This document shows positions 11,021 to 22,573 of a DNA stretch of 64,000 nucleotides, one piece after another. This stretch comes from Basidiobolus meristosporus CBS 931.73 (taxonomy: Eukaryota; Basidiobolomycota; Basidiobolomycetes; Basidiobolales; Basidiobolaceae), in the NCBI GenBank assembly GCA_002104905.1, contig MCFE01000004.1:216067-280066 (forward strand), written 5' to 3'. The notes beneath the pieces are model-generated. The model saw only the letters and a list, made by a program, of their open reading frames with translations. It was not told the origin of the DNA and made no database searches. Each line of letters opens with the position of its first letter. Position 1 is the first letter of the stretch. Position numbers and translations under genes: made by a program.

Positions 11021-11978
11021 CACTAGTAGCTGAAGCCAGCCCAAACGTGGGCATTTGGCAGTGAATGTTCGGTGTAGTTTTTATTCCTTGCAATATTATT
11101 TCTTTCAATAATCGGTACATGCGGAAAACAGGATATATTTATGTATTATCATCTTCAATGGCAGAGCACTTGGTACATTAAACACAATGAATATTCCTGA
11201 ACATGTTGCTGCTACTTGATCCTGCTGTGGTGTTCAATCATGTGAGAAATGATGGTTTTCCAGGGATAATCACCATTGGAACACAGTCTCCACACATGAT
11301 CATAGTTTCCCGCGATGGCCCAATCACGCGATCCAAAGTGGAATTAGGATAGTGCGCTTATCTGATCTTTACTGTGCGCGACACTAATGCGTCCAGAACA
11401 AAACGCTTCATCGACACTGTTTCTGTAACTTCGTAGTAACAATTTACGCGGTTATTGGGTGAATCCAATCCAACATCCGAAACTTACATCTATGTGATCA
11501 AAGGAGAGATGGGAACATACTGCAGTCAATATTACGCAATGGAATTATGGGATATTATCGCAGCGCTAGGGGTGGGATTCTCTACAAACAATCGGAGTTA
11601 TGACCACAGATGGTACGTCAACCTGTGGTGAGATGGGAGGTTTGCAGTGTTCCCGTGATGCGAACGTAAAGATAGCGTTTCGATTCATTATTCTAGTAAA
11701 CTGTGACCGCTGTAATGCTGGGGATTCAATGCCATATTCCGCTTCAGCTGATTGGGCTATGGCCCAAAGCACCCACTGCTTTTATAAAGGATCAATGAAT
11801 CACCGTCCCCTAAATCAAATCTTTCAAATCCCAACATCACCGCCGTCAGTCTTCTCGTAGATTTCAATTTGGTTGAATTTCGCTACGCCTGCCCTTTTCC
11901 ATTATATCCTCCTTCTTGTAGTTGTACAATAGTTTTAAATTCAAATTCGAAGTATTTTTAAGTCAGCCTAATTCAACC
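11021..11978. other. spacer: tubulin terminator region and CLPX promoter
   Basis: 958 bp without supportable coding. The reading frames in it lack codon bias and family resemblance. The last 100 bp is pyrimidine-rich (gcccttttccattatatcctccttcttg, split across 11890-11920), typical of a fungal promoter/leader. Confidence 0.4.
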
Positions 11979-14296
11979 ATGTTGAGCCGCGCTTCCTCCG
12001 TCCGTCCCACCACCAGCGCTATTGCCAATAGAGCCACCGTGCAGACATCTCTGAGAGGAAATCCTCTTCAACTCTCTCCAAGCTTGCGCCGTTATTCTAC
12101 GAATAATTGGAAAGGTAAGCAGCCTGGTTAGTCGCTACTTCTGTGTTCAGAAAATATTGACATAACCTTTACCTCCGTTCGTAAGGGAGACTCAACTTTT
12201 CCAAGAACACTGAAAACATTACCAAAGTGGGGACAGAGGGGGTTAACCAAACGGCCCATCTAGCTCCCAAGCCGCTGCCTAAAGATCACCATACCACAGA
12301 AACACAAACCCAATCGAGGTTCTCCACCAAAATCAAGCGTGCGTTAAGTAAGTTGCAGATTTCCTAGTACTGTTTTTCTTAGCTCCAAGTGTTCAACGAC
12401 GTTATCCTACGCTCCTCAGATGCTGCCAAGCTTGCTCAAGCCAAAAAACCAGCCCCAGTTGTGTATTTAGAAAAACCATATTTCCGTCACTTGCTTTCAT
12501 CCTCCTCGTCTGGGTCTACCGGGAACCCCACCAGTGGAACTCCACCATTCAACTTTGCCCAACATGAAACATACTCGCAGTTTGACTCTGCGGGCTCAGG
12601 GTACGAGAATACTACTGAAAGCGGTGGATCGAGTGATCATATTTGGAGCACAATATTAACCAGTCCCAAATCGGTATGTTCTAGAACTAGTTAGTTGCAT
12701 GTAGACCGGGTGTATTAAAATGTGTAATTATTTCAGATTGCCAAACACTTGGATGAATATGTAATTGGACAGGAACGGGCCAAGAAGATCCTTTCGGTGG
12801 CAGTATTCAACCACTACAATCGTGTTAAAGCCAACACCCAACACCAAGTGCAACAAAAGCCGTATCCGGGCGCAGAAGACGAGCATCCGGGTAACGTTTT
12901 TGTCCCCCCAAGTCACATGCATTTGTCTAACTGCATTTACCCCAGCCCGCCCTCCAGCCGCTGCCGCAAACTACTCGAGCAATAGCCAATCTTGGGTGAA
13001 CCCAAGCACTAATAGCTCGGAAGCTTCGGCACCAATTAATGACTCTCGACCCAAGTCACCTGAAGCGAAGAGTTTGCCGGTCTTTGATAAAAGTAACGTA
13101 TTGCTCTTGGGTCCAACGGGTTCCGGTAAGTACAGCGTATTATCAAGCTCACACACCACTTTCTCTAATCAATCCCCATCCTTCCAGGCAAAACGTTGCT
13201 TGCACGAACTCTAGCGAAGATTCTGAAGGTTCCATTTTCAATGTCCGACGCCACCCCATTTACACAGGCAGGCTATGTAGGAGAGGATGTTGAGTTAGTA
13301 ATCCAGCGTCTATTACAGGCAAGTATTTCTAAACGTAATCCATAGGTGAATTTGAGCTAATCTCCTGACTTCCAGAACTGTGACTTCGATGTGAAACAAG
13401 CGGAACAAGGGATCGTCTTCATTGATGAAATCGATAAAATCGCCAAAAAAGCGGATACCATGTCCATGTCCAAAGATGTTTCAGGAGAGGGAGTTCAGCA
13501 GGCTTTGCTGCGCATGCTTGAGGGGACCGTTGTGAATGTGACCGACAAAACAGGGGCGGCTTCGTCAAGCCATAAAAACCGGTTTGGACCAGGAGGACCC
13601 GGATCGGGGGGCAAAGGCGACGTATATGCAGTAGATACTAGTAATATCCTCTTCATCCTGAGCGGAGCTTTCATTGGACTAGACAAAATAGTGATAGATC
13701 GTGTCGCCAAAGGATCAATCGGCTTTGGAGCAGTCATTCATGGCTCAGACACCAGCGCGGCACTTCCCCCCGTATCAGGAACACCAGCTAATCACACCAA
13801 ACAGCACGTTCTAGATTTGGTGGACCCGGTGGATATGATCAAATTTGGCCTGATTCCAGAGTTTGTTGGTAGACTCCCGGTGGTGGCAAGTGTAGCACAG
13901 CTTGACGAAGCTGCACTGGTCCGTGTCTTGACAGAACCGAGAAACTCGCTCGTCAAGCAATACGAATCGCTGTTTGATCTGAACAAGGTGAACCTGAAGT
14001 TTTCCAACTCCGCCTTGCGCGAGATCGCCAAACAAGCCATTGAAAAGCAAACTGGCGCCCGAGGACTGCGACGAATCATGGAAAACCTATTACTGGACCC
14101 CATGTACGATGCGCCCAACTCATCCATCAAATATGTCCTGGTCGATAGCGACTCTGTGCTTCAGAAGCGGAATCCGCTCTACTTCTCCCGCGGCCAGGAA
14201 AGCGACATGGAGAGAGCGCTCGAGGAAGACGACAACACATTTACCTTGAACTTGGCTACGAAGGAAGAAGGGAAGCAAGGGATTGCATTCTCCTAA
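11979..14296 (+). CDS. MCX1: mitochondrial ClpX-type AAA+ unfoldase (Mcx1)
   Basis: Hexameric unfoldase of the mitochondrial matrix. Start chosen at 11979 because [20 protein letters not shown] is an Arg/Ser-rich presequence; an in-frame ATG at 11922 is weaker. Exons: 11979..12114, 12186..12347, about 12390..12673, 12737..12890, 12946..13125, 13188..13318, 13376..14296. Visible parts: [20 protein letters not shown], Walker A GPTGSGKT (split by an intron after GSG), the YVGEDVE pore loop, Walker [28 protein letters not shown], and the sensor-2 region [19 protein letters not shown]. The peptidase-docking tripeptide IGF is intact ([11 protein letters not shown]). Two low-complexity insertions (Ser/Gly-rich after LSSSSS; Ser/Asn-rich before the Walker A strand) are unusual. 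The intron at 13319 is GC-AG (cag|gcaagt). The acceptor at 12382 breaks the frame, so I used CAAG at 12389; this junction is the least certain. I see no N-terminal zinc finger. Confidence 0.9.
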
Positions 14297-15013
14297 CTCT
14301 TCCACCCTAGTTTTAATATACTCGTTCATATTTCAGTAAATAGCTATTCAAGGTGTGTACTTCGCCGCACCTATAAATCGACTGTTTCTACTTGGTTTTG
14401 TTGTATAATAAAAATCCGTTTATGATGTGTCCCAGTAGCCATTACGGAATCCACACTCTTTGCGTTTTGAGCAGCCATTAACGATCTACATCGATGATAT
14501 TATTTCTATAATTACTCATATTTGTAATCGTCCACCAGTGAAATTGAGTCGAAAATAGAACAATTACCCGTTGAATCCGTTGAATCCGTTAAATTCCTCA
14601 GGCATTACGACCTCATCATTCGAAGCTCCATTACGAAGCATCCCCCACCAATCGGAGCCCGGGTTTCTTGGAATTAAGCATTCTCTACTTGGCCAATTAT
14701 TGTGGTTTCTGGAACAATCTCCCAACGCTCGGTGCCAACAGGCCAACTCATAGGGGGGATTCCCCATGGATGCACCCTACCTCTTGACCTATCCGCGTTA
14801 TGCCAATCCCAGGTTGAATTAGTAATATCATATGTTGATGATATATCTACTGAACATTGTTTCGATCAGTCAGATTTCCACCGAAATTTCCCAGAGATCT
14901 ATAAATTCTCCTCTTGTGGTTTTATCTCCAGCTAGTGGTGTCTATTTAATTTAGCTTCTTCTCTGCAATTAGCCGAGTTCTCTTCTTTATCTTAATACGT
15001 ATTCTACCTCACT
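14297..15013. other. spacer with short direct repeats, RIB1 upstream region
   Basis: 717 bp. A 9-bp unit (ttgaatccg) is repeated twice plus a degenerate third copy at about 14571-14595. The remainder is ordinary AT-rich sequence with a 3' end region for MCX1 and a leader for the riboflavin gene. No FMN-riboswitch-like conserved core was recognised. Confidence 0.4.
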
Positions 15014-15982
15014 ATGACTTTTGACTCTGTTGAAGATTCGGGTTCCTCTGTCATGTCGACCCCCACCCTGCCCACACCTCCTGAATTCTCCGGAGAGCCT
15101 TTCTCCGCACTCTACCTATCCAAGGAATTCCCTCTGGCCACGTTCTCCACCGGTGCCAAAGCCCTCGAATCGAACAAGCCCCTCAGGGTCGAATGCCAGG
15201 CCAGAACTCGTATACCTACACCTTACGGGGAATTCTTCTTGCACCTGTACAAAAACAACCACGACTCCAAGGAGCATTTGGCCATAGTGTTCGGAGATGA
15301 CATTAGAAGCACCACTTTAGACGCTGTCCAAGAAGGAGAAACGGAAATGGACCGGATCATTCGTGGAGCATACCAAGGCCGCTTGAATCCAAACAAAACC
15401 AATAACAGCTCCAAAGTATCAACCTCCTCCCCTCTGCCACCGCTTGTTCGGATCCATTCTGAATGCTTCACTGGTGAAACCGTTCATTCCGTTCGTTGCG
15501 ATTGTGGAGACCAGCTGGCTGAGGCCATGCGCCTTATGCACGCCGAGGGCCGAGGTGTTGTTGTCTATCTTCGTCAAGAAGGGCGTGGCATCGGTTTGCT
15601 CGAGAAAATCAAGGCATACAACCTTCAGGACCTGGGATACGACACCGTCTCCGCCAACGTGGCCCTTTCCCATCCACCGGACCTTCGCACATATGATGTT
15701 GCTTGCGAGATCCTAAAGGACTTGAACTTGCCCACCATCCGATTGTTGACCAACAACCCGGATAAAATCGAGCAACTTGAGAAGGGTGGGCTGAAGGTAA
15801 CCGAAAGAGTACCCATGATACCCAAGGAATGGACTGTGGAGCATGAGGTCCAAACAACGCACAAACGTAAAAGTGAGGAAAGCTACACCGAAGTAGACTC
15901 GTACCTCAAAACCAAAGTCGAGCGTATGAGGCACTTGATTGACATTCCAACCCTTGCCTCGGCCGTCCCTGATACTTTATGA
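15014..15982 (+). CDS. RIB1: GTP cyclohydrolase II, riboflavin synthesis
   Basis: First committed step of riboflavin biosynthesis: GTP to 2,5-diamino-6-ribosylamino-4(3H)-pyrimidinone 5'-phosphate, formate and pyrophosphate. Single exon, 322 aa, similar in length to yeast Rib1. The zinc-binding Cys residues are in [18 protein letters not shown] (three Cys in the family spacing). The catalytic and GTP-binding segments are [20 protein letters not shown] (catalytic Arg and GRGIGL), [14 protein letters not shown] and [15 protein letters not shown]. The first 60 residues are Ser/Pro-rich and probably disordered; the C-terminus after [10 protein letters not shown] is a lysine-rich extension. An ATG at 15053 would also give a complete domain, but the first ATG is preceded by a suitable leader. 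No sign of fusion to DHBP synthase, as expected for fungi. Confidence 0.95.
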   Translation: MTFDSVEDSGSSVMSTPTLPTPPEFSGEPFSALYLSKEFPLATFSTGAKALESNKPLRVECQARTRIPTPYGEFFLHLYKNNHDSKEHLAIVFGDDIRSTTLDAVQEGETEMDRIIRGAYQGRLNPNKTNNSSKVSTSSPLPPLVRIHSECFTGETVHSVRCDCGDQLAEAMRLMHAEGRGVVVYLRQEGRGIGLLEKIKAYNLQDLGYDTVSANVALSHPPDLRTYDVACEILKDLNLPTIRLLTNNPDKIEQLEKGGLKVTERVPMIPKEWTVEHEVQTTHKRKSEESYTEVDSYLKTKVERMRHLIDIPTLASAVPDTL

Positions 15983-16374
15983 AGAGAGATCAACCCACCC
16001 CCTCCCGTTGGTACACACCTATTGCAACCTTGCTGTGAGTTGAGCACCTGATGCTATAGACCGGCTCGCAGTAAAAACCAGCATACTTCATCACATACTG
16101 CCCCACAAGCACTTTCCGGACTTGATGTAACCATTTTCATTGATTTGAAATGTAGACGTTATTTGTATTATTGTAATTCTATTCATATTAGCCCATTAAA
16201 CCATATTCAAGCATACGGAGATAATCCCTACGATTGATTTATTCATCTGACGATGGTGACGGTGTTCATGGGTGGAGAGTGGAGGGTGGTATGATTGTAA
16301 AGGAGGAAAATGCCAAGAGTGTACAGAATAATGATGGTTGATTGATATTCCCAGTTCAAACAAACCCGCAAGAT
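15983..16374. other. spacer between convergent RIB1 and PAM18
   Basis: 392 bp of 3' flanking sequence shared by two convergent genes; AT-rich with several short polyadenylation-like stretches. No coding support. Confidence 0.4.
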
Positions 16375-16838
16375 TTATTTCACCTTGGGCTCTAGGAAAT
16401 CCTTCGCTTCGTTGATTTTACTAGCAAGGTACGGCGAGCCGCCTCTATCTGGATGGTTGAGCAGCATGATTCGACGGTGGGCGTCCTTGAGCTTGGTTTT
16501 GTTCAACCCAGCCTCACTAGAAGTGGAGAAGCTTAAGCACGCAGACCTTTGGGAGGCAACGAAGGAAAATTTCTTACCGAAGGCCAAGGATAAGAGTAGC
16601 CTCGCGGCGGTTCATCTTGGGATCGAAGCCACCCTTGTAGTAACGGGAGGGAGCGGTGAATTTGGGTAAAGTGATGGTAGGGATTTTGATGGCGCCCGAC
16701 TCGTAAGCTCTAAGCGCGACACGAGCGGTTGTGGCGGCGGCAGCAACACCAAGCCCAACAAAGAAAGGAGTGGCCTGTCAGGGGAAAGGTCAGAAGAAAC
16801 GTCTACAGACGGTCGAAACGTGGATCTTCACTCACCAT
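16375..16838 (-). CDS. PAM18: Tim14/Pam18, J-protein of the mitochondrial import motor
   Basis: Inner-membrane J-protein that stimulates mtHsp70 at the TIM23 channel. Complement join(16838..16836, 16774..16578, 16516..16375), 113 aa, the size of animal DNAJC19. Exon 1 is the start codon alone. The protein then reads [20 protein letters not shown] (membrane anchor), [33 protein letters not shown], and the compact J-domain with [20 protein letters not shown], where HPD is the essential tripeptide, ending [15 protein letters not shown]. It lacks the long intermembrane-space N-terminal extension of yeast Pam18 and is closer to the animal/plant form. Head-to-head with RLP24, with 548 bp between the starts. 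Confidence 0.95.
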
Positions 16839-17386
16839 ACTGTTAAACTGGGACGGGAAGCAACAGAGTTAAAATTCTCACTCTCCGGCGGTTAGTAATA
16901 AATAATTTTCTAGGGCCAGTAAAATCACCAGTAATATCGCCCATAGATTGAGATGTTCCCATTCATTCCGCGCTTGACATCCTCCAGGATGGCGAAGCAG
17001 ACTGCATCGGCCGCAGCTGGGATCGCAGCTGGGATAGATTATCCAACCCCATAGGAACCAATGGGGGCCAATCCAATTGGCCGCACCCAAACCTGAAGAT
17101 TGCTTGGTTGTTGGCATAGTTTGAGCAGGAACCTTGACCATGAAAAAAAGGGATGGAGGAGAGAAAAAATTTCGAACCGAAGAGGAAAAGAAAAAAAAAT
17201 TTTTGAACCCACAAAAGTGAAGGTTATGTCACAACGTTCGTACTTTGCTTTAGCGTTGCTGCAAAGACGAAGTTGCTCTATCGTGAACACTAGTTTTTTT
17301 CCTATTTTATTATTATACAGTTAGTTTTATAATACCACCTTGAAGGAGATTTTCGCCCTCTTCCCTGTAAGATTTAAAGTACTAGT
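16839..17386. promoter_or_regulatory. divergent promoter region PAM18 / RLP24
   Basis: 548 bp between divergent starts. It contains an A-run (gaaaaaaaaattt at about 17190-17202), a typical nucleosome-depleting feature in fungal promoters, and short direct repeats (gcagctgggatc followed by gcagctgggata near 17014-17037). Confidence 0.4.
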
Positions 17387-17938
17387 ATGCGTTTAGAAAA
17401 GTGTTACTTCTGTTCCTCCACTTGCTATCCCGGTCACGGATGCATGTTCGTCCGTAACGACAGTAAGGTATATATCTATCGAGTGTGCTTGATCTCCCCG
17501 CTGCAAACCCCCCATTTACGCGGTTTTCCAACGTTTTAGACCTTCCGTTTCTGTCGTTCCAAGTGCCACAAGAACTTCAAAATGAAGAGAAACCCCAGAA
17601 AGGTCCGCTGGACCAAGGCCTTCCGTAAGTCGGCCGGCAAAGAAATGACCATCGACTCTACCTTCGAATTCGAGAAGCGTCGTAACGTACCAGTCAAATA
17701 TGATCGTGATTTGATGGCCACCACCATCAAGGCCATGAAGCGAGTCCAAGAGATTCGCGCCCGTCGTGAGCGTTCCTTCTACAAGAGCCGTATGTCTGGA
17801 AACAAGGAGAGAGAGAAGGCCGAGAACATCAAAGAAATCCAGCGCAACATCCATTTGGTTTCTTCACCTGCTCTCAAGAACAAGCTCCAGGTGGACAAGA
17901 TTCTCGAGAGCAGCAAACAGATGGACATGGACGCTTAA
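17387..17938 (+). CDS. RLP24: ribosome biogenesis protein Rlp24
   Basis: Pre-60S factor that holds the eL24 site and recruits/activates the AAA-ATPase Drg1 for release in the cytoplasm. Join(17387..17467, 17540..17938), 159 aa. The zinc ribbon is complete: [16 protein letters not shown] in exon 1 and [20 protein letters not shown] in exon 2 (pairs of Cys flanking the intron). The Rlp24-specific [15 protein letters not shown] follows, then a basic helix. That FEFEKRRN segment distinguishes it from ribosomal protein eL24. The C-terminus is shorter than yeast Rlp24 (199 aa) and like the animal RSL24D1. Short acidic ending QMDMDA. Confidence 0.95.
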
Positions 17939-18312
17939 GCTATCTGTTACTATTTATCGAATTAATGATCATCCTACTATGCCACACCATTCCCTCGCCT
18001 TTGTGTCGCTGCTCTCAAACCGCCTCTTCATTCACCAATGCTTCTCTACTTTATCGGGGATTATATATTATATATTCCTTTATTTCTTTAGATTGTACTC
18101 TTTACACTCATCGTTTTGTGCATAAAATATCCTGAAGTCAACCTAGAATGGAGAAAGCAGGGAATATCGTAGCCACATGTCAGTGTGTGTTTTTATAGAG
18201 CAATCTACTACATCGAAGGTGCATGCCATAGTAAATGAAAGTGAAGAAAGATTGTAGAGCAAGTGGTGGGTCATGTGATCAGAAAAGACAAGTGTGTGGT
18301 GGAAGGAATTGA
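17939..18312. other. spacer between convergent RLP24 and NFS1
   Basis: 374 bp of shared 3' flank; AT-rich (ggggattatatattatatattcc near 18056-18078). No coding support. Confidence 0.4.
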
Positions 18313-20092
18313 TTAGTGTTGGGACCATTCAATGGATTTGATGTCGATTCCTTCTTGAACCATTTCCCAAAGAGGACTCATATCGCGCAATTTGTGAACG
18401 TGGTTCTTTACACGATCGACGACGTAGTCCACTTCGGCTTCGGTGGTAAAGCGACCAATACCAAATCGAATACTGCTGTGTGCCATGTCATCTTCCGCAC
18501 CTAGGGCACGCAATACGTAAGATGGCTCCAGGGAGGCCGAGGTACAAGCACTTCCGGAAGAGAGGGCAATCTCCTTCAAGGCCATGAGCAGAGATTCACC
18601 TTCAACATAGGCGAAAGAAAGGTTGACGCATCCGGGGTAGTTGTGTTCGGGGTCTCCATTTCTGACAACGTGCGATACGCTAGAAGTGATTCCGTTGATC
18701 AATCTATCGGAAAGCATCTTGATTCTCTTGGAGTCATACTGAATGGAAAATGTTCAGTAAACATGAGCTTGATCAGATTCAAAAGATATTCTCAGAACCC
18801 CTGCACAACTGTCATAGCATGCAGATGCACATCTCGCTAGAGACGGCTAGCATTCTGTATGCTCAGCTATGTTATACTTCTTGAAGAAGATTCATCACAG
18901 AATATCGTGTCGTAAAAGGGACAAACACACTTACAGCCATATCCTCCTGTGCAATACGGCAAGCTTCGCCTAAACCAACAACCAGTGGTGTGGGGACAGT
19001 ACCACTTCTGAGCCCTCTCTCTTGACCACCACCAGATTGGATGGGCTCCAGTCTAACTCTGGGTCTTCTGCGAACATACAGGGCACCGATGCCCTTGGGG
19101 CCATAGACCTTGTGTCCCGAGATGGACATCAAATCGATCTTCATGTCATTGACGTTAAGTGGGATCTTTCCCACAGCTTGAGCAGCATCGGTGTGGAAGA
19201 AAATCTTTCTTTCACGGCAGATATTTCCAATCTCAGCAACTGGTTGGATGACGCCGATTTCGTTGTTGACAGTCATGACGGAGACGATGGAGGTGTCGGG
19301 TCTGATGGCAGCCTTCAATTCCTCAAGGTCAACGATGCCGTTGCTTTGGACAGGCAAGTATGTGACATCAAATCCTTCCGACTGAAGGACACGGCAGGAG
19401 TCAAGAACGCATTTGTGTTCCTAAACAGAATTGATGTTGGTAACGACGAACATGGTCCATTTCAAGAAGGTTACATACGGTCTGTGTAGTGATGATGTGG
19501 TTCTTCTTTCCTTTATAAAATCTAGCGACACCCTTGATGCTGATGTTGTTGGATTCGGTAGCTCCAGAGGTGAAGATGATTTCTTTGGGGTCCGCGCCGA
19601 TAATGTCTGCGACTTGCTGTTGAATATCGATAAAGTTAAATAGGCATCATACCGGAAGAGCAGTTAAAGGTAATAATCACCTTTCTGGCTACTTCGACAG
19701 CATCCTCAGATTCCCAGCCATACTTGTGTGTTCTGGAGTGAGGATTACCGTATTGAGCAGTCAAATAGGGGAGCATGGCATCAAGCACACGAGGATCAGT
19801 TGGGCTGGTGGCTTGCATGTCCAAATAGATAGGACGGCTGGAGGAACTGCTAAGCACCTTTTCTTTGAAGCTCTCGGGAACTACACAAGACGGTTATTCA
19901 AGGCGAATTTTACCTTGAGCCGACCATAAACATACCTGGGGTGATATCCGGAGTATTTTCAGCCACATGTGCAGGTTGAGTGCTGGATACAAAGAGTCTC
20001 TTGGACAGAACAGCCGGTGTAGCCACACGGGCATTCAGGCATGTTCGTCTCAAGGTATAAGCCAAAGTGTTACGGGGGAATTGTCTCAACAT
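18313..20092 (-). CDS. NFS1: mitochondrial cysteine desulfurase
   Basis: PLP enzyme that takes sulfur from cysteine for iron-sulfur cluster assembly on Isu and for tRNA thiolation. Complement join(20092..19936, 19880..19681, 19616..19479, 19420..18935, 18738..18313), 468 aa, all introns GT-AG and in phase. The N-terminus ([20 protein letters not shown]) is a clear mitochondrial presequence. Then [20 protein letters not shown] and [29 protein letters not shown] and [13 protein letters not shown] (Asp/Gln/His contacts to PLP); [20 protein letters not shown] with the Schiff-base Lys; and the persulfide loop [20 protein letters not shown] with the catalytic Cys. The C-terminus SIEWSQH matches the conserved Isu-binding end. 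Divergent from RPT5. Confidence 0.97.
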
Positions 20093-20715
20093 ATCCGATC
20101 CTTCGACTTTCTTGGGTTAGAAGGTCAAGTGGGAGAAACAGTGAGGTATCTCAAGGGAATAACAGTAAAAAATGATTGAATTGGCGATGAAAAAGTGAAA
20201 TTTGCTTGTGTAATCGATATCACTCATAATTACAAATATATATAATATCAGAATAGGATTTCCATATGAAACTGGAGATAATCTCTACTGCGGTTTTGGG
20301 GTGAGGTCATTCATTTTCTGGCTAGTTTAATGCCACAAGGGCCGCAACTATCTACAAAGTTAATCAAACTGTTTAGAGGAGTGAAGCAGTCAAATGGTCG
20401 TTGCTTTTGTACAACCTAAGCGGAGAAATAGGCAGTGATATTATCGGGAATTCTATGATGGAGGTCTCGGGCGATCTAGAGTTCAATCTTCCCATTTCTA
20501 TGGGAATGGCTTGTGTGAATACAGCGTAAGCATTGGAACAAATGCTCGTCACTGCCATATAACCGGTGCCACAGTTTATGCAACCAATCATAGCTTGGTT
20601 CTCGTTGCAAGTAAACAGGTATGTGTGAATTCGTGTTCGCCTTCCAACACAAAACCAAGCACCCGCCTTGTGCCTCACAACTCCAAGTATACCGACCACC
20701 TAAGCAACCGTTGAG
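20093..20715. promoter_or_regulatory. divergent promoter region NFS1 / RPT5
   Basis: 623 bp between two divergent starts. AT-rich stretch at 20220-20255. No proteasome-associated (PACE-type) element was recognised by eye. Confidence 0.35.
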
Positions 20716-22290
20716 ATGGCGCCTGTTGAACTAAACACCATTCAGCAACATAAAGATGACCTGGAGGAGCTGGGCGAGGATATTCTCCGAGCCAATCGTA
20801 AAGAGATTATGAACAGAACGCGGTTGCTTGAAAACGACATCAAGGTAAGCCTTAGTGGTTTGTCGCTTCTTTGTATAGTAAATAAATGTTGTTCCAGGTC
20901 ATGAAGAACGAGCATATGCGCCTACAACACGAACAGACCTCCACCATGGAGCGCATCAAGGAAAACAAAGAGAAGATAAAGATGAACCTACAGCTACCAT
21001 ACCTCGTGGGAAACGTGGTCGAGGTAACTTGCAGCACTTCCTTCCTTCCCTTATCCATGAACACATTTTCACACAAGAGTGCAGATTATGGATATGATTC
21101 CAGATGACGACTCCGAGGAGGGTCAGAACGTTGACTTGGATTCTCAGCGTAAAGGGAAATGCGCCGTGGTTAAAACGTCTACCAGACAAACCATTTTTCT
21201 ACCACTAATTGGCCTGGTAGATAGCGATAAGCTAAAGCCTGGTGATCTGATTGGAATGAACAAGGATAGCTACTTAGTATTGGATACACTTCCAGCAGAG
21301 TATGTTTGTTTGCGCTGTCTTGGTTACCCATGATGCATGTATTGATACAAGCCTAGGTATGACTCTCGAGTCAAAGCTATGGAGGTTGATGAGAAGCCTA
21401 CAGAGGATTATACTGATATCGGTGGCTTGGATAAGCAGATCGAAGAGTTGGTCGAAGCAATTGTACTACCGATGACTCATGCAGAACGATTCAAGAATCT
21501 TGGAATTAAGCCACCGAAAGGTACATCCGCACTTTGTATAATCACTGGCCGAATTTTGCTTAACTCGTAGTTGCCATAGGTGTACTCATGTATGGACCAC
21601 CAGGCACCGGGAAAACTCTACTGGCTAGAGCATGTGCCGCGCAGACCAACTCAACTTATCTAAAGCTTGCGGGTCCTCAGCTAGTCCAGGTAAGCGTGGT
21701 CATTGGGAGTGTTTCCGAGTAGCCAAGACTCAAAGTATGTTTAGATGTTCATCGGAGATGGTGCCAAGCTAGTTCGCGACGCATTTGACTTGGCCAAAGA
21801 GAAAGCGCCGACGATTATTTTCATCGATGAGCTGGACGCTATTGGTACCAAGCGTTTTGACAGCGAAAAAAGCGGCGACCGCGAGGTGCAAAGAACCATG
21901 CTGGAGTTGCTCAACCAATTGGATGGGTTCAGTAGCGACGAGAGAATCAAAGTGATCGCCGCCACAAACCGTATCGATATTCTTGATCCCGCCCTGCTAC
22001 GTTCGGGCCGTCTTGATCGTAAAATTGAGTTTCCACTTCCCACTGAAGAGGCCCGGGCTCGGATCTTACAAATCCATTCACGCAAGATGACCGTCTCCCC
22101 CGACATCAATTTTGAAGAGCTTGCGAGGTGTTGTGACGAATTCAACGGAGCCCAATGCAAGGCGGTTTGTGTGGAAGCTGGTATGCTCGCGCTTCGTAGA
22201 AGTGCCTCTGCACTCAGTCATGAGGACTTTATGGACGGAATTCAAGAAGTCATCGCAAAGAAGAAGACTTCCCTAAAATACTTCGCCTAA
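20716..22290 (+). CDS. RPT5: 26S proteasome regulatory ATPase Rpt5 (PSMC3)
   Basis: One of six AAA+ subunits of the 19S base. Join(20716..20844, 20898..21023, 21085..21299, 21357..21520, 21580..21689, 21745..22290), 429 aa. N-terminal coiled coil ([20 protein letters not shown]), then the OB domain ([20 protein letters not shown]), then the ATPase: [20 protein letters not shown], Walker [19 protein letters not shown], Walker [16 protein letters not shown], sensor/Arg-finger segment [17 protein letters not shown] and [15 protein letters not shown]. The C-terminal tripeptide that inserts into the 20S alpha ring is YFA, whereas the family usually ends FYA or YYA (HbYX). Here the central Tyr is Phe. 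Intron 5 falls directly before MFIGDGAK. Confidence 0.97.
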
Positions 22291-22573
22291 TATCTGATGA
22301 TCTTTCTACTCTTCCCCCACACCACCCCAAGCTCATTGCATACCCCTCCATCCATTCTGTTAAATATACGCTTTCACCACCGTTGATCGCTTGACATCAT
22401 GCATAAATTGAACTTTCGTTTTGAGCTATGGCCAGTGTCTCTTGATATTCGTGTGGTGCAGTGGTATCATATAGGAGTGAGTTGATGAACCGTGTGTAGC
22501 GTTCTATTATAAATAAATAGGGGGTCTAGTTTATTTGTAATAAATAAAGATTATTAGGAATGCGTCGCTGTAT

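Noticed and set aside
11922-11978. upstream in-frame Met for CLPX
   Set aside because: Adds a Phe/Lys-rich stretch ahead of a good presequence; the ATG at 11979 gives the better mitochondrial leader.
14303-15013. FMN riboswitch in front of RIB1
   Set aside because: Considered because the gene is in riboflavin synthesis; no conserved FMN aptamer core was seen, and such switches are not established for fungal RIB1.
19022-19489. 155-codon plus-strand frame
   Set aside because: Antisense of NFS1 exon 4.
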